The notes under the pieces: generated by a model
The model's database searches: none
The model's input: only the letters and a program-made list of their open reading frames with translations
What the model was told of the DNA's origin: nothing
Made by a program: the position numbers and the translations under genes
Source: Blastocatellia bacterium
Lineage (GTDB): Bacteria > Acidobacteriota > Blastocatellia > HR10 > J050
Length of the DNA: 64,000 nucleotides
NCBI GenBank assembly: GCA_026985075.1
Contig: JALSQX010000022.1
Span: 124,001 to 188,000, forward strand
Direction: 5' to 3'
In this document: positions 8,610 through 17,605 of the stretch, piece by piece
Layout of the letters: each line of letters starts with the position of its first letter
Position numbering within the stretch: the stretch's first letter is position 1

Positions 8610-9962
8610 ATGGGATCTCTATTCGGTACTGACGGTATTCGTGGGGTGGCCGGATCTTATCCGTTGGATACGCCGACCATCTATGCCTGCGCGCAATCGC
8701 TCGTTCGCCACCTGGAACATCGCCTGGGGCGACCGCCGCGCATTCTCATCGGGCGAGATCCACGCGAATCCGGGCGGTGGATTGAGGGCATCCTCGTTCG
8801 CGGGATGATCGATCACGGTGCCGAGGTGGTGAGCGTGGGCGTGATTCCCACGCCGGGAATCGCTTATCTGACGCGGACTCAAGCTTTCGACGCCGGCGTG
8901 GTCATCTCCGCCTCTCATAATCCCATACCCGATAATGGGATCAAACTCTTCTCCCACCAGGGAATGAAGTTCGATGACGAACTCGAACGGTTGATCGAAA
9001 AAGATATCGGACGCCTTCCCGGGCCGACGAGACCGATCGTCTCTCCCTGGCTGGACAGCGAAGAGTCCCTGCGTCGCCTGTACATTCGATACCTCATCGA
9101 TGAAATCGGTCGAGAGCTGGATCTCTCGGGACTGAGCGTCGCGTTGGATTGCGCTCATGGTGCGGCTTCGGAGATTGCTCCTCAGGTCTTTGAAGCGCTC
9201 GGCGCGCGAGTCAAACTATTCGCCGCCGAGCCAGATGGTAAGAATATCAATCGGGGATGCGGAGCCGTCCATATCGCGTTTCTCGCCCAGCGGGTGGCCG
9301 ATGAATCCTGCGACCTGGGCATCGCTTTTGATGGAGATGCTGATCGCGCCCTCTTCGTGGGACCCGACGGCCGGGTATTCGATGGGGATCAGACGCTCTA
9401 TGCCCTCGCCCTCCAGTTGAACGCCCGCGGCCAACTGGACGGGAACCTGGTGGTCGCCACCGTGATGAGCAATTGGGGTCTGGAGAAGGGCTTGAAAGAG
9501 CACGGCATCCAGTTGTATCGAACGCCGGTGGGAGATCGTTATGTACTGGAAAAACTGCTCGAATTGGGCGGATCTCTGGGGGGCGAACAATCGGGCCACA
9601 TCATCCTCCCTCGTATCAGCCTGGCGGGGGATGGTCTCATCACGGCTCTGGAAGTGCTGCGCCTGTTGCGCGAGCATCGATGTGGCCTAGATGAACTCAC
9701 CGCCGGATTCACGCGCTATCCCCAGAAACTGGTCAACGTTCGGGTCCGCGCCAAACCGCCATTCGAGACGATACCGCGCATTGTGGCGGCCAAACGAGAG
9801 ATCGAACAGCAACTGGAGGGTCGCGGGCGACTCGTCCTTCGTTACTCGGGGACCGAGGATCGCGCCCGCATCATGATCGAAGCCGATGATCCCGATCTGG
9901 TGGATCGATTGGTCGACCAACTGGCACAAACGATTCAACAATGTCTGGGAACATCCGAATGA
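8610..9962 (+). CDS. glmM: Phosphoglucosamine mutase GlmM
   Basis: A 450-residue cytoplasmic enzyme that interconverts glucosamine 6-phosphate and glucosamine 1-phosphate on the way to UDP-GlcNAc. It begins LFGTDGIRGVAG. The active-site phosphoserine loop is ISASHNP (S102), the metal loop is FDGDADRALF, the sugar loop is GGEQSGHII and the phosphate loop is RYSGTEDRARIM. ATG 8610 follows GGCCGAGGAG. Its position after cdaA-cdaR is the classic arrangement linking c-di-AMP to cell-wall precursor supply. Confidence 0.97.
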   Translation: MGSLFGTDGIRGVAGSYPLDTPTIYACAQSLVRHLEHRLGRPPRILIGRDPRESGRWIEGILVRGMIDHGAEVVSVGVIPTPGIAYLTRTQAFDAGVVISASHNPIPDNGIKLFSHQGMKFDDELERLIEKDIGRLPGPTRPIVSPWLDSEESLRRLYIRYLIDEIGRELDLSGLSVALDCAHGAASEIAPQVFEALGARVKLFAAEPDGKNINRGCGAVHIAFLAQRVADESCDLGIAFDGDADRALFVGPDGRVFDGDQTLYALALQLNARGQLDGNLVVATVMSNWGLEKGLKEHGIQLYRTPVGDRYVLEKLLELGGSLGGEQSGHIILPRISLAGDGLITALEVLRLLREHRCGLDELTAGFTRYPQKLVNVRVRAKPPFETIPRIVAAKREIEQQLEGRGRLVLRYSGTEDRARIMIEADDPDLVDRLVDQLAQTIQQCLGTSE

Positions 9963-11335
9963 CGTGGCGAGGGATCATCAAGGTCGCTCTGATCCTGACG
10001 GCTCTGGTGGGAGCCGCCCTGGGACAGGCGGCGCGGCCTCATCTGGTGGTCATCTCCATTGATGGCCTAGTCCCCGCTTACTATGTCAGACCAGACCGAT
10101 GGGGTCTTCGTATCCCTCACCTTCGTCAGTTGCGTCGCGAAGGAGCCTATGCCGAAGGCGTCATCGGCGTCTATCCCAGTGTCACCTACCCATCCCATAC
10201 CACCATGGTGACGGGGGCTCTCCCCGCCGACCACGGTATCATCGCCAACACCATCTTCGATGAACCGACGCGTCCCCCCACCCGCCGGTGGTATTGGAAT
10301 GCCGCGCTCATCAAAGTGGACACCCTGTGGGCGGCGGCCAAGCGGGCGGGACTCCGCGTGGCCTCGGTGGGGTGGCCGGTGACCGTAGAAGCGGCCGAGA
10401 TCGATGAGAACCTCCCGGAGATCTGGGATCCGTTTGCTCCCCGATCGGCCTTCCCCGCCCCTTTCCGCAAGTACTCGACGCGAGGACTGATCGAACGGGT
10501 ATTGAAATGGGCCAAGAAGACGACTTCGGATTACCGACCGAATGATGACTTCAGAGTGGACGCCGCCGTGTATCTCATCGAGCAGATGAAGCCTCACCTC
10601 CTGCTCGTTCATCTCGTCGATTTGGACGGGACGCACCACCGCTATGGACCCTATTCCGACCCGGCATTTGAGATGACGGAGAAACAGGATGCTCGCGTGG
10701 GTCGCCTGCTGAGCGCGCTGCGCCACGCCGGGCTGTCGAAGGCCACGACGGTGGCCATCGTCTCCGATCACGGCTTCATGCGCATCGACAAGCTCTTCAA
10801 TCCCGGTGTCGCGCTGGTCCACGCCGGCCTTATTCAACTGGACGAGAGAGGACGAGTGACGAGTTGGGCGGCAGCCATCCATTCCAATGGAGGGTCGGCG
10901 GCCGTCTATCTGAGGGACCCCGAGAATCGGTCGGTCGCCAGGAAAGTTGAAAAGCTGTTCCGCGCCTACGTCGGGCCCCCTGGGCGTCCATTACGTCAAG
11001 TCCTCACCCGGCCACAGCTCGATCGATACGGGGCCAATCCCCGGGCGTTCCTTTTCCTGGAGGCGGCTTCACACTACGGCCTCACCGCCAACCTCCGTGG
11101 GCCTCTGATCGAGGAGGCCCCGCCCGGCGTTCGCGGCAAACATGGGTATTTACCCGATCGCCCGGAGATGTACGCTTCGCTCATTCTCTGGGGACGCGGC
11201 GTTCGTCCTCGGCGGCATCGCGAACTCGTCCGGATGGTCGATATCGCTCCGACATTCGCCCGACTCCTCGGTATCGCATTCCACCCCCCAGCCTATAGCC
11301 ATCCTCTGACTGACATGATTCGACTTCCCGAGTGA
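9959..11335 (+). CDS. Secreted type I phosphodiesterase / nucleotide pyrophosphatase (alkaline phosphatase superfamily)
   Basis: A 458-residue protein with an N-terminal signal peptide (about residues 1-22, ending GAALGQA) and a nucleotide pyrophosphatase/phosphodiesterase fold. Metal and nucleophile positions are visible: D35 in VVISIDG, T76 in YPSVTYPSHTTMVTG, DLDGTHHRYG, IVSDHGF and GKHGYLPDRPEMY. The ATG at 9959 overlaps the glmM stop (ATGA). The substrate cannot be read from sequence; phosphodiester or nucleotide hydrolysis outside the cytoplasm is the family expectation. Confidence 0.85.
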   Translation: MTWRGIIKVALILTALVGAALGQAARPHLVVISIDGLVPAYYVRPDRWGLRIPHLRQLRREGAYAEGVIGVYPSVTYPSHTTMVTGALPADHGIIANTIFDEPTRPPTRRWYWNAALIKVDTLWAAAKRAGLRVASVGWPVTVEAAEIDENLPEIWDPFAPRSAFPAPFRKYSTRGLIERVLKWAKKTTSDYRPNDDFRVDAAVYLIEQMKPHLLLVHLVDLDGTHHRYGPYSDPAFEMTEKQDARVGRLLSALRHAGLSKATTVAIVSDHGFMRIDKLFNPGVALVHAGLIQLDERGRVTSWAAAIHSNGGSAAVYLRDPENRSVARKVEKLFRAYVGPPGRPLRQVLTRPQLDRYGANPRAFLFLEAASHYGLTANLRGPLIEEAPPGVRGKHGYLPDRPEMYASLILWGRGVRPRRHRELVRMVDIAPTFARLLGIAFHPPAYSHPLTDMIRLPE

Positions 11336-11414
11336 CCGAGAGCGCACGATGTTCTCGCTCGCACCTCACGACGCGCCTTGACAGAAGGGCGTCGATTCGG
11401 GTTAAGGTGATAGC

Positions 11415-12581
11415 ATGAACGTCGCAGAGCTCACCTGTTCGAAATGCCATCTCCGCTACCCTCCCGGGCAACCGCATCAGGTCTGCCAGTGTGGTAAGCC
11501 GCTTCTCGTTCGGTATGATCTCAAGGAGGTCTCGCGCCAGCTGACCAGGGATGGACTTCTCGGGCGGCCAGCCACGCTGTGGCGATACCGAGAGGTTCTC
11601 CCCGTCGAACGAGATGACAACATCGTCACGCTGGGGGAGGGGTTCACTCCCCTCGTCCCGGCCCGCCGTCTGGCCGAAAGGCTGGGACTCCGCCGCGTAT
11701 ACATCAAAGATGAATCGTTCAACCCGACCGACTCATTCAAAGCCCGGGGGATGGCCGTCGCCGTCTCTATGGCTCGGGAACTGGGTCTCACCAGGTTGGC
11801 CGTTCCCAGCGCGGGCAATGCCGCCAGCGCTCTAGCCGCCTATGCAACCCGGGCTGGCCTGGAAGCGGTCATCTTCATGCCCGAAGACGTTCCCCAGGCG
11901 AATCTTGTCGAGGTCCGAACCAGCGGCGCCCGGATCGAGTTGGTCAATGGCGTGATCACCGATTGCGCCCGCCGACTCGTGGAGCAACAGCAGAGCGAAG
12001 GATACTTCGATCTCTCTACGCTCAAAGAGCCCTATCGGGTGGAAGGAAAGAAGACCATGGGCTATGAACTGGCCGAGCAAATGGGTTGGCGACTTCCCGA
12101 TGTCATCATTTATCCCACCGGCGGCGGCACAGGGCTCATCGGCATGTGGAAGGCGTTCGACGAAATGGAGGCCTTAGGCTGGATCGACGCTCATCGCCCG
12201 CGGATGATCGCCGTTCAATCTGAAGGCTGCGCTCCTATCGTTCGGGCGTTCGAGGCTGGCCAGAATGAAGCCGAGGAATTCCCCTCCCCTCACACCATCG
12301 CTGCTGGGCTGCGAGTGCCTCGAGCCATCGCTGATTTCCTCATCCTGAACATTCTTCGCCGGAGCGGTGGCCGAGCCATTGCCGTCAGCGATGATGACAT
12401 CTTGCGGGCCATCACAGAACTCGCTTCGACCGAAGGACTCCTGGCCGCCCCGGAGGGTGCCGCCTGCTTGCCCGCTCTGAAACGGCTCATCGATGAGGGC
12501 GAGATCAGTCGGGACGATCGCGTCGTCCTCTTCAATACGGCCTCCGGTTTGAAATACCTTCATCTTTTCTCGACGCTGTGA
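11415..12581 (+). CDS. thrC: Threonine synthase
   Basis: A 388-residue PLP enzyme that converts O-phosphohomoserine to threonine. It has an N-terminal Cys cluster (LTCSKCHLRY and VCQCGKPL) like the zinc-ribbon extension seen in many threonine synthases. The PLP lysine motif is FNPTDSFKARGMAVAV, followed by SAGNAASALAAYA and the phosphate-binding YPTGGGTGLIGMWKAF. It stands apart from other threonine-pathway genes in this window. Confidence 0.93.
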   Translation: MNVAELTCSKCHLRYPPGQPHQVCQCGKPLLVRYDLKEVSRQLTRDGLLGRPATLWRYREVLPVERDDNIVTLGEGFTPLVPARRLAERLGLRRVYIKDESFNPTDSFKARGMAVAVSMARELGLTRLAVPSAGNAASALAAYATRAGLEAVIFMPEDVPQANLVEVRTSGARIELVNGVITDCARRLVEQQQSEGYFDLSTLKEPYRVEGKKTMGYELAEQMGWRLPDVIIYPTGGGTGLIGMWKAFDEMEALGWIDAHRPRMIAVQSEGCAPIVRAFEAGQNEAEEFPSPHTIAAGLRVPRAIADFLILNILRRSGGRAIAVSDDDILRAITELASTEGLLAAPEGAACLPALKRLIDEGEISRDDRVVLFNTASGLKYLHLFSTL

Positions 12582-12756
12582 GAGAGCCCCCTCCCGCCGC
12601 CGAATGATCGTCCGTTTGGTCCGATGATCTGGCCGCTTCAATGCCTTTCTCTCCGGCGTCAATGCTATGGTGCCGCTCGGACATGCTCCGGCGGGAACGA
12701 GACGATTCAACATTCAAGGTTGAAGCGACCGAGAGGCTCCGTTTTCGGGTTTCGAA

Positions 12757-12787
12757 TTTAGAATTTATTGCCAGAGTGTGCTACACT
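12757..12787 (+). promoter_or_regulatory. Candidate extended -10 promoter for clpP
   Basis: TGCTACACT around 12779-12787 matches an extended -10 (TGnTAnnnT), with a weak TTTAGA -35 at 12757-12762 and 19-nt spacing. It is the only promoter-like pattern I see in the 238-bp gap after thrC, and it sits 33 nt before the clpP start. Confidence 0.3.
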
Positions 12788-12819
12788 GTTCGTGTATGGA
12801 AACCAAGTGGAAAGAACGA

Positions 12820-13413
12820 ATGTACCTCGTACCGACGGTCATCGAACAGACGAGCCGGGGCGATCGCGCCTATGATCTCTATTCCCGCTTGCTCAAGGAT
12901 CACATCATCTTTCTGGGGACACCGATCACTGACGAGATCGCCAATCTCATCATCGCCCAGATGCTGTTTCTGGAAGCGGAAGATCCGGATAAGGACATCA
13001 ATCTGTACATCAACTCTCCGGGAGGCTCGGTCACAGCCACGCTGGCCATTTATGACACGATGCAATTCGTCCGGCCAGCGATCTCGACCACCTGCATTGG
13101 GCAGGCGGCGAGCGGAGCCGCCCTGCTGCTTGCCGCGGGAACGAAAGGCAAGCGATTCGCTCTGCCCACCGCCCGCGTTCTCATCCATCAACCGTTCATC
13201 TATGGCCAGGGGATTGGTGGACAGGCAACGGACATCGAAATTCACGCTCGAGAGCTGATGCGCCTTCGAGAAACGATGAGCACCCTGCTCGCCAAGCACA
13301 CCGGGAAACCTTATGACGTCGTTGACCGGGACATTGAGCGCGACTTCATCCTGACGGCCTCTCAGTGTGTTGAATATGGCCTCATCGACCGCGTCCTGGA
13401 ACATCGGGAGTGA
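12820..13413 (+). CDS. clpP: ATP-dependent Clp protease proteolytic subunit ClpP
   Basis: A 197-residue serine peptidase that forms the degradation chamber of Clp complexes. The catalytic triad is S98 ([11 protein letters not shown]), H123 (RVLIHQP) and D171 ([10 protein letters not shown]). The start [14 protein letters not shown] at 12820 is the family N-terminus; ATG 12796 would add eight residues. No Clp ATPase gene or tig is adjacent, which is unusual because clpP is often next to clpX. Confidence 0.97.
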   Translation: MYLVPTVIEQTSRGDRAYDLYSRLLKDHIIFLGTPITDEIANLIIAQMLFLEAEDPDKDINLYINSPGGSVTATLAIYDTMQFVRPAISTTCIGQAASGAALLLAAGTKGKRFALPTARVLIHQPFIYGQGIGGQATDIEIHARELMRLRETMSTLLAKHTGKPYDVVDRDIERDFILTASQCVEYGLIDRVLEHRE

Positions 13414-13429
13414 GACATCGGTACAGGGT

Positions 13430-13702
13430 CTAAAGAAACACCACCGTTTGAAAACTGGGAATCTCGAAGCGGCGGCCACACCGGGGATTCTGGCAGATGA
13501 GCTCATCATCGATGCGAACCAGGTGATCGCGCGCCTTGGCGAACTTCATTCGATCCTCATCAGTGGCATATCGAGGGAGCGACCGTTTTTTCGTTCGGCG
13601 AAGCCACCGAATTCCATATTCTGCCCGGAACCGGCATTGGGGACAGGTATAGCTGGCTCGCTTGACCTCGACGCGCTCAGTGAAAAATTCTCGTTCATCC
13701 AT
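13430..13702 (-). CDS. Small zinc-ribbon protein of unknown function
   Basis: A 90-residue protein convergent with clpP. It has two Cys pairs, CPQC in the first third and CQNPRCGRRF near the C-terminus, which look like a zinc ribbon split by a basic helix (WLRRTKKRSLPRYATDEDRM). The ATG at 13702 follows AGAGGAATT, a fair ribosome-binding site. I do not recognise a named family. The motif spacing and the intact start and stop support a real gene. Confidence 0.6.
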   Translation of the reverse strand: MDEREFFTERVEVKRASYTCPQCRFRAEYGIRWLRRTKKRSLPRYATDEDRMKFAKARDHLVRIDDELICQNPRCGRRFEIPSFQTVVFL

Positions 13703-13780
13703 AATTCCTCTACCGAAAGACGAAGTCCATCGTCACTCCTTCACTCTCCCACCGCTCGCCCGTCGCCGTCCCTGAATGGG

Positions 13781-15316
13781 CTAGAGATAAGGGCGCTTTC
13801 CCGGTACGCCGAGCGCCGTGACGAAAATGGCGCTCTTCTTCTCAGCATGAGGCGAGAAGAACTCGGTGACGTCATCATCGTAAAACGTGAGCCCCGTCGC
13901 GCCGCGTCCGAGGGCATAAGCGCTGAGGTAGAGTTTTCCGCCGATGATGCCAGCCTCGAGCTGCGCCGCTCGATAACCCCGATTTCCATATCGACCGAGG
14001 ATGGAAGACAGATCGGCCAGGTAAAAGATGGTGACGCTGGAGTCTCCCCCGAGCGCCTGTTCCAGGCAAAGATATTGAGAGTCTTGGCGAACATCTCCCT
14101 CTCGCAACAGCTCTAATGCCCGTTCCCGCCAACAATAGAAATAGACCCCCGCCGTCAACCCCTCCACGGCATGGACGTTGAGATAAAGATCGTTCAGATG
14201 ACCCCTACTCGCGGGCAAGAAATCGGCGGGGAATCCTCGGGTGGCGCGATCGAGAATGGTAGAGAGTTCTTCCCACCGGATCGCCTTGCGGGCAAAACGA
14301 CGAGTTGAGCCCCGGCGCCGAATGACCGATTCCAGCGATTCTCTCGGCCATTCATCCTCAGCCAGTGGGCGCAACGGGGAGGCGGCGTCTCCACATGGCT
14401 CCTCTCGCCTCTCGGATACCCCCTCCCGCCAGCTCTTCACCTCCTGGACCGAACCCAACCGGGAGGCAGCATGCATTTCACGAATGAGCGGATAGTCCAC
14501 CTCGCTCCTTGACAAAGGCACCGTCTCCAGTCGGAGCTCGGGAACCTCGGCCGGAGGAGACGGCGCTGGTGATCCGTGCCCCAGCGGCAAGAGCGTCAAA
14601 CTCATCTCGCGCTCTCCATCGATGCCGAGCAGATGATTCACCTCATCGTCGACGAATCCCACGACGACTCTGGTGGGCATCCGATGGGCGGCGGCCGCCG
14701 CCAAGGCGTTAGCCAGAATCATGCCATCATCCCAGAAATGATAGCGATAGGCGCGAGCGCGATATTTCCACGAACTGCGCCAACTGATGGCCGTTTGGAC
14801 CAGCGTCACCGGCGCCTGGCCGATCACCGGTTCCCCGGCCGTCGCCCGAACGAGCACGCCTCGAAAATCTCCTCCCCGCAATCGCCGGAGGGCGAAATCG
14901 CGGGGACTGAAATGATACACGCCGGCCTCTAACCCCGGCAGATCACCACACACGACATAGACTTCGATGGGATACAACGCTCCGGCACATGCCGCCGCCC
15001 GGAAGTATATTTCCCCACCGGGATACCTTTTCGTCTTGGTGATGCCCGCCGAGTAATAGAGAATATGAGCCAACACGTTGAGGTCGGGTATGCGTGTGCC
15101 AGAGGCCTCCAGGGGAGCGGCCACGACATCGAGCGTGGCGGCGCCGGTCTCAGGAACCTCGGAAGGTAATGGGATGGGCTCGAGATCCCCATAGATCTTG
15201 AACGGTGCGGGTTGGTTGTCCCAGTCCAGGTAATGAATATCGGTACGGATGCTCCAGTAGGAGTGCTTGGTCCTCTCGTGGTATTCGAACGCCTTTTGGG
15301 TGTCCCTGTTCCCCAT
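13781..15316 (-). CDS. SagB/ThcOx-type FMN-dependent oxidoreductase, two nitroreductase-like domains
   Basis: A 511-residue protein with two nitroreductase-fold halves (about residues 60-260 and 320-505). The SagB-type flavin and phosphate segments show as RAAACAGALYPIEVYVV and YHFWDDGMILANALAAAAA in the first half, and AAQLEAGIIGGKLYLSAYAL in the second. SagB-type enzymes oxidise azolines to azoles in RiPP pathways, but standalone tandem versions are of unknown role. ATG 15316 has GAGGAGCGATCC just upstream and is preferred to ATG 15337. No cyclodehydratase is nearby. Confidence 0.8.
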   Translation of the reverse strand: MGNRDTQKAFEYHERTKHSYWSIRTDIHYLDWDNQPAPFKIYGDLEPIPLPSEVPETGAATLDVVAAPLEASGTRIPDLNVLAHILYYSAGITKTKRYPGGEIYFRAAACAGALYPIEVYVVCGDLPGLEAGVYHFSPRDFALRRLRGGDFRGVLVRATAGEPVIGQAPVTLVQTAISWRSSWKYRARAYRYHFWDDGMILANALAAAAAHRMPTRVVVGFVDDEVNHLLGIDGEREMSLTLLPLGHGSPAPSPPAEVPELRLETVPLSRSEVDYPLIREMHAASRLGSVQEVKSWREGVSERREEPCGDAASPLRPLAEDEWPRESLESVIRRRGSTRRFARKAIRWEELSTILDRATRGFPADFLPASRGHLNDLYLNVHAVEGLTAGVYFYCWRERALELLREGDVRQDSQYLCLEQALGGDSSVTIFYLADLSSILGRYGNRGYRAAQLEAGIIGGKLYLSAYALGRGATGLTFYDDDVTEFFSPHAEKKSAIFVTALGVPGKRPYL

Positions 15317-15458
15317 GGATCGCTCCTCGTTCTTCATTCACCGCCGATAGGCAAGAAACAAGATACCTCGTATTCCCGGGATTGACAATTGGAGATGACC
15401 TCCTTCGAGCGATGCCTCATCTCGATCGGGTTTCAACCCCGGTGGTCGCGGAGAGCTG

Positions 15459-15487
15459 TTGACGCCTTCCATCGATTCGTGTACATT
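15459..15487 (+). promoter_or_regulatory. Sigma70-type promoter for pncB
   Basis: TTGACG (15459-15464), a 17-nt spacer and TACATT (15482-15487) lie 26 nt before the pncB start. The -10 is embedded in GTACATTGCAGTAC (15481-15494), two GTAC arms separated by 6 nt. That is a reasonable place for a repressor site, possibly for the downstream NrtR; this last point is inference. Confidence 0.55.
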
Positions 15488-15513
15488 GCAGTACCTCTGG
15501 AATCAAGGGAGCG

Positions 15514-16860
15514 ATGATCAGACACCGCTGGCCAGCACTGATGACCGATTTGTACGAACTCACCATGGCGGCGGGCTATTTTGAGAATGAGATCCGCCAT
15601 CAGGCGACGTTCGAGCTCTTTGTTCGCCATATGCCACCCCACCGCAGCTATTTGATCGCCGCCGGGCTGGCACAGGTTTTGAGTTACTTGAGCGAACTTC
15701 GTTTCACCGAGCAAGAGATCGATTTTTTGCGTCGACATCCGGCATTTCAACACGTCTCTTCCGAATTCTTCGAGTACCTGCGAAGATTCCGCTTCACCGG
15801 CGACGTCTGGGCGCTGCCGGAAGGAACGCCGTTTTTCGCCCCCGAACCCGTTCTTTATATTCGCGCTCCCATCATCGAAGCTCAAGTGCTCGAGACCTAC
15901 CTCCTCTCGATGATCAATTTTCAGACGTCCATCGCCTCCAAGGCCGCGCGAGTGGTAGAAGCCGCCCAGGGACGACCGGTCATCGAGTTTGGAGCGCGGC
16001 GGGCTCACAGCATGGATTCGGCGCTCTACGGAGCGCGAGCCGCCTTCATCGGTGGTTGCGTCGGGACTTCTAATGTAGAAGCGGGAGCCATCTTCGGTAT
16101 CCCCATCTACGGGACGGCGGCTCATTCCTGGACGATGGCCTTCGACAGTGAAATGGAGGCGTTTCGCGCTTACTTGCGCGTATTTCCTGAGACGACCATC
16201 CTGTTACTGGATACCTACGATACGATCGCTGCGGCTGAAAAAGCCACGCAATTGGGACCGGTCATTCGCGGCGTTCGCCTGGACAGCGGTGATGTCATCA
16301 CCCTCAGTAAACGGGTTCGGCAGATCCTGGATCAAGCGGGGATGACGAATACCAAGATCATCGTCAGCAGCGACCTGGACGAGTACCGGATCACCGAATT
16401 GCTCGCCGCTGGAGCCCCCATCGACATGTTCGGCGTAGGTACCCAACTCTCCGTCTCCTATGATGCGCCGACTTTGGGAGGGGTGTATAAACTCGTCGAA
16501 CAGGTAGTCGATGGTCAAGTGCAATACAAGATGAAGCTCAGTGCCGAGAAAGCCACCTATCCCGGCCGTAAACAGATCTGGCGTTGCCTTGATGAAGACG
16601 GTCATTACCTCCACGACGTGATCGGCTTGATGGATGAAGATCCTCCCGAGGAAGGGGCCGTTCCGCTCCTCAAACAGTACATGCGGAATGGGCGAATATG
16701 CGTTCAATACCCGACGTTGAAGGAAATCCAAGAGGCCGCCCGAGCTCACTTGGCGCGGCTGCCCGCACCATACCGAAAGATTCGGGGGGCCGAAACGTAT
16801 CCGGTGAAGATCAGTCCCAACCTGGAGGCTCTCCGCGAACGCGTCTTGAGAGAGCTCTAA
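15514..16860 (+). CDS. pncB: Nicotinate phosphoribosyltransferase
   Basis: A 448-residue cytoplasmic enzyme that makes nicotinate mononucleotide from nicotinate and PRPP, the first step of the NAD salvage route. It begins with the family segment MTDLYELTMAAGYFENE. EFGARRAHSMDSALYGARAA and GTSNVEAGAIFGIPIYGT carry the catalytic His region and phosphate loop, and VRLDSGDVI and GVGTQLSVSYDAP follow. The NrtR-like gene just downstream supports a regulated NAD-salvage unit. Confidence 0.95.
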   Translation: MIRHRWPALMTDLYELTMAAGYFENEIRHQATFELFVRHMPPHRSYLIAAGLAQVLSYLSELRFTEQEIDFLRRHPAFQHVSSEFFEYLRRFRFTGDVWALPEGTPFFAPEPVLYIRAPIIEAQVLETYLLSMINFQTSIASKAARVVEAAQGRPVIEFGARRAHSMDSALYGARAAFIGGCVGTSNVEAGAIFGIPIYGTAAHSWTMAFDSEMEAFRAYLRVFPETTILLLDTYDTIAAAEKATQLGPVIRGVRLDSGDVITLSKRVRQILDQAGMTNTKIIVSSDLDEYRITELLAAGAPIDMFGVGTQLSVSYDAPTLGGVYKLVEQVVDGQVQYKMKLSAEKATYPGRKQIWRCLDEDGHYLHDVIGLMDEDPPEEGAVPLLKQYMRNGRICVQYPTLKEIQEAARAHLARLPAPYRKIRGAETYPVKISPNLEALRERVLREL

Positions 16861-16933
16861 TGGCAGTCGGATACACCGCGGCTCTGACCCGTTCAGAGCG
16901 TATGAGGCCTTCTCGGCCGGAAGAGGCAATGCC

Positions 16934-17605
16934 ATGACCCACTCATTTCGTCAACCGGCTGTCACCGTCGACATCATCATCTTCGCCATTCTGAAGGAAC
17001 GCCTCAAAGTGCTCCTCATCAAACGGCGAAATCCGCCGTTCCAAGGGCGATGGGCCCTGCCCGGTGGTTTCATTGATCTTGGCGAATCCCCCGAGGCGGC
17101 CGCCCGGCGAGAACTGGAAGAGGAGACGGGCATCCGGACAGCGCGCCTCCACCAGCTTCACACATTCGGTGATCCCGGTCGCGATCCTCGTGGACACACC
17201 ATCAGCATCGTCTATTACGCCGTCGTGCGCCCCGAGCACATCACCCCTCATGCCGCCAGTGATGCTAGCGCCGTGGGGTGGTTTTCAGCATTTCATCCTC
17301 CTCCTCTGGCATTCGATCACCGGAAGATTCTCCGTTGTGGCGTGCGCCATCTTCAACATCAGCTCGAATGGACGCCTCTGGTATTCGACTTCCTCCCTCC
17401 CCAGTTCACTCTTGAGGATCTCAACGGTGTCTATCAATGCATCATGGGACGGAGTTATGATCCACGAGCGCTGCGGAGAAAAATTCGCCCCTGGGGGCAA
17501 CTCGTTCCCCTGAGGCGTCAACCCGATGAGAAGATGGGACGCGTGGTCACCATCTATCGGTTTCGTCGACGTGGCGCCCGCGCGGCGCGATCCTGCGGCT
17601 CGTGA
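16934..17605 (+). CDS. nrtR: NrtR-like NUDIX-type transcriptional regulator of NAD metabolism
   Basis: A 223-residue protein. Residues 10-150 form a NUDIX domain with an intact Nudix box (G45 to I67: GFIDLGE, then RELEEETGI). Residues about 155-215 form a winged-helix segment (PPQFTLEDLNGVYQCIMGR, then RALRRKIRPWGQL) typical of NrtR repressors, which sense ADP-ribose and control NAD genes. A plain NUDIX hydrolase is the alternative, but the C-terminal module and adjacency to pncB favour NrtR. Its 3' end overlaps the histidine kinase gene on the other strand by 52 bp. Confidence 0.85.
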   Translation: MTHSFRQPAVTVDIIIFAILKERLKVLLIKRRNPPFQGRWALPGGFIDLGESPEAAARRELEEETGIRTARLHQLHTFGDPGRDPRGHTISIVYYAVVRPEHITPHAASDASAVGWFSAFHPPPLAFDHRKILRCGVRHLQHQLEWTPLVFDFLPPQFTLEDLNGVYQCIMGRSYDPRALRRKIRPWGQLVPLRRQPDEKMGRVVTIYRFRRRGARAARSCGS

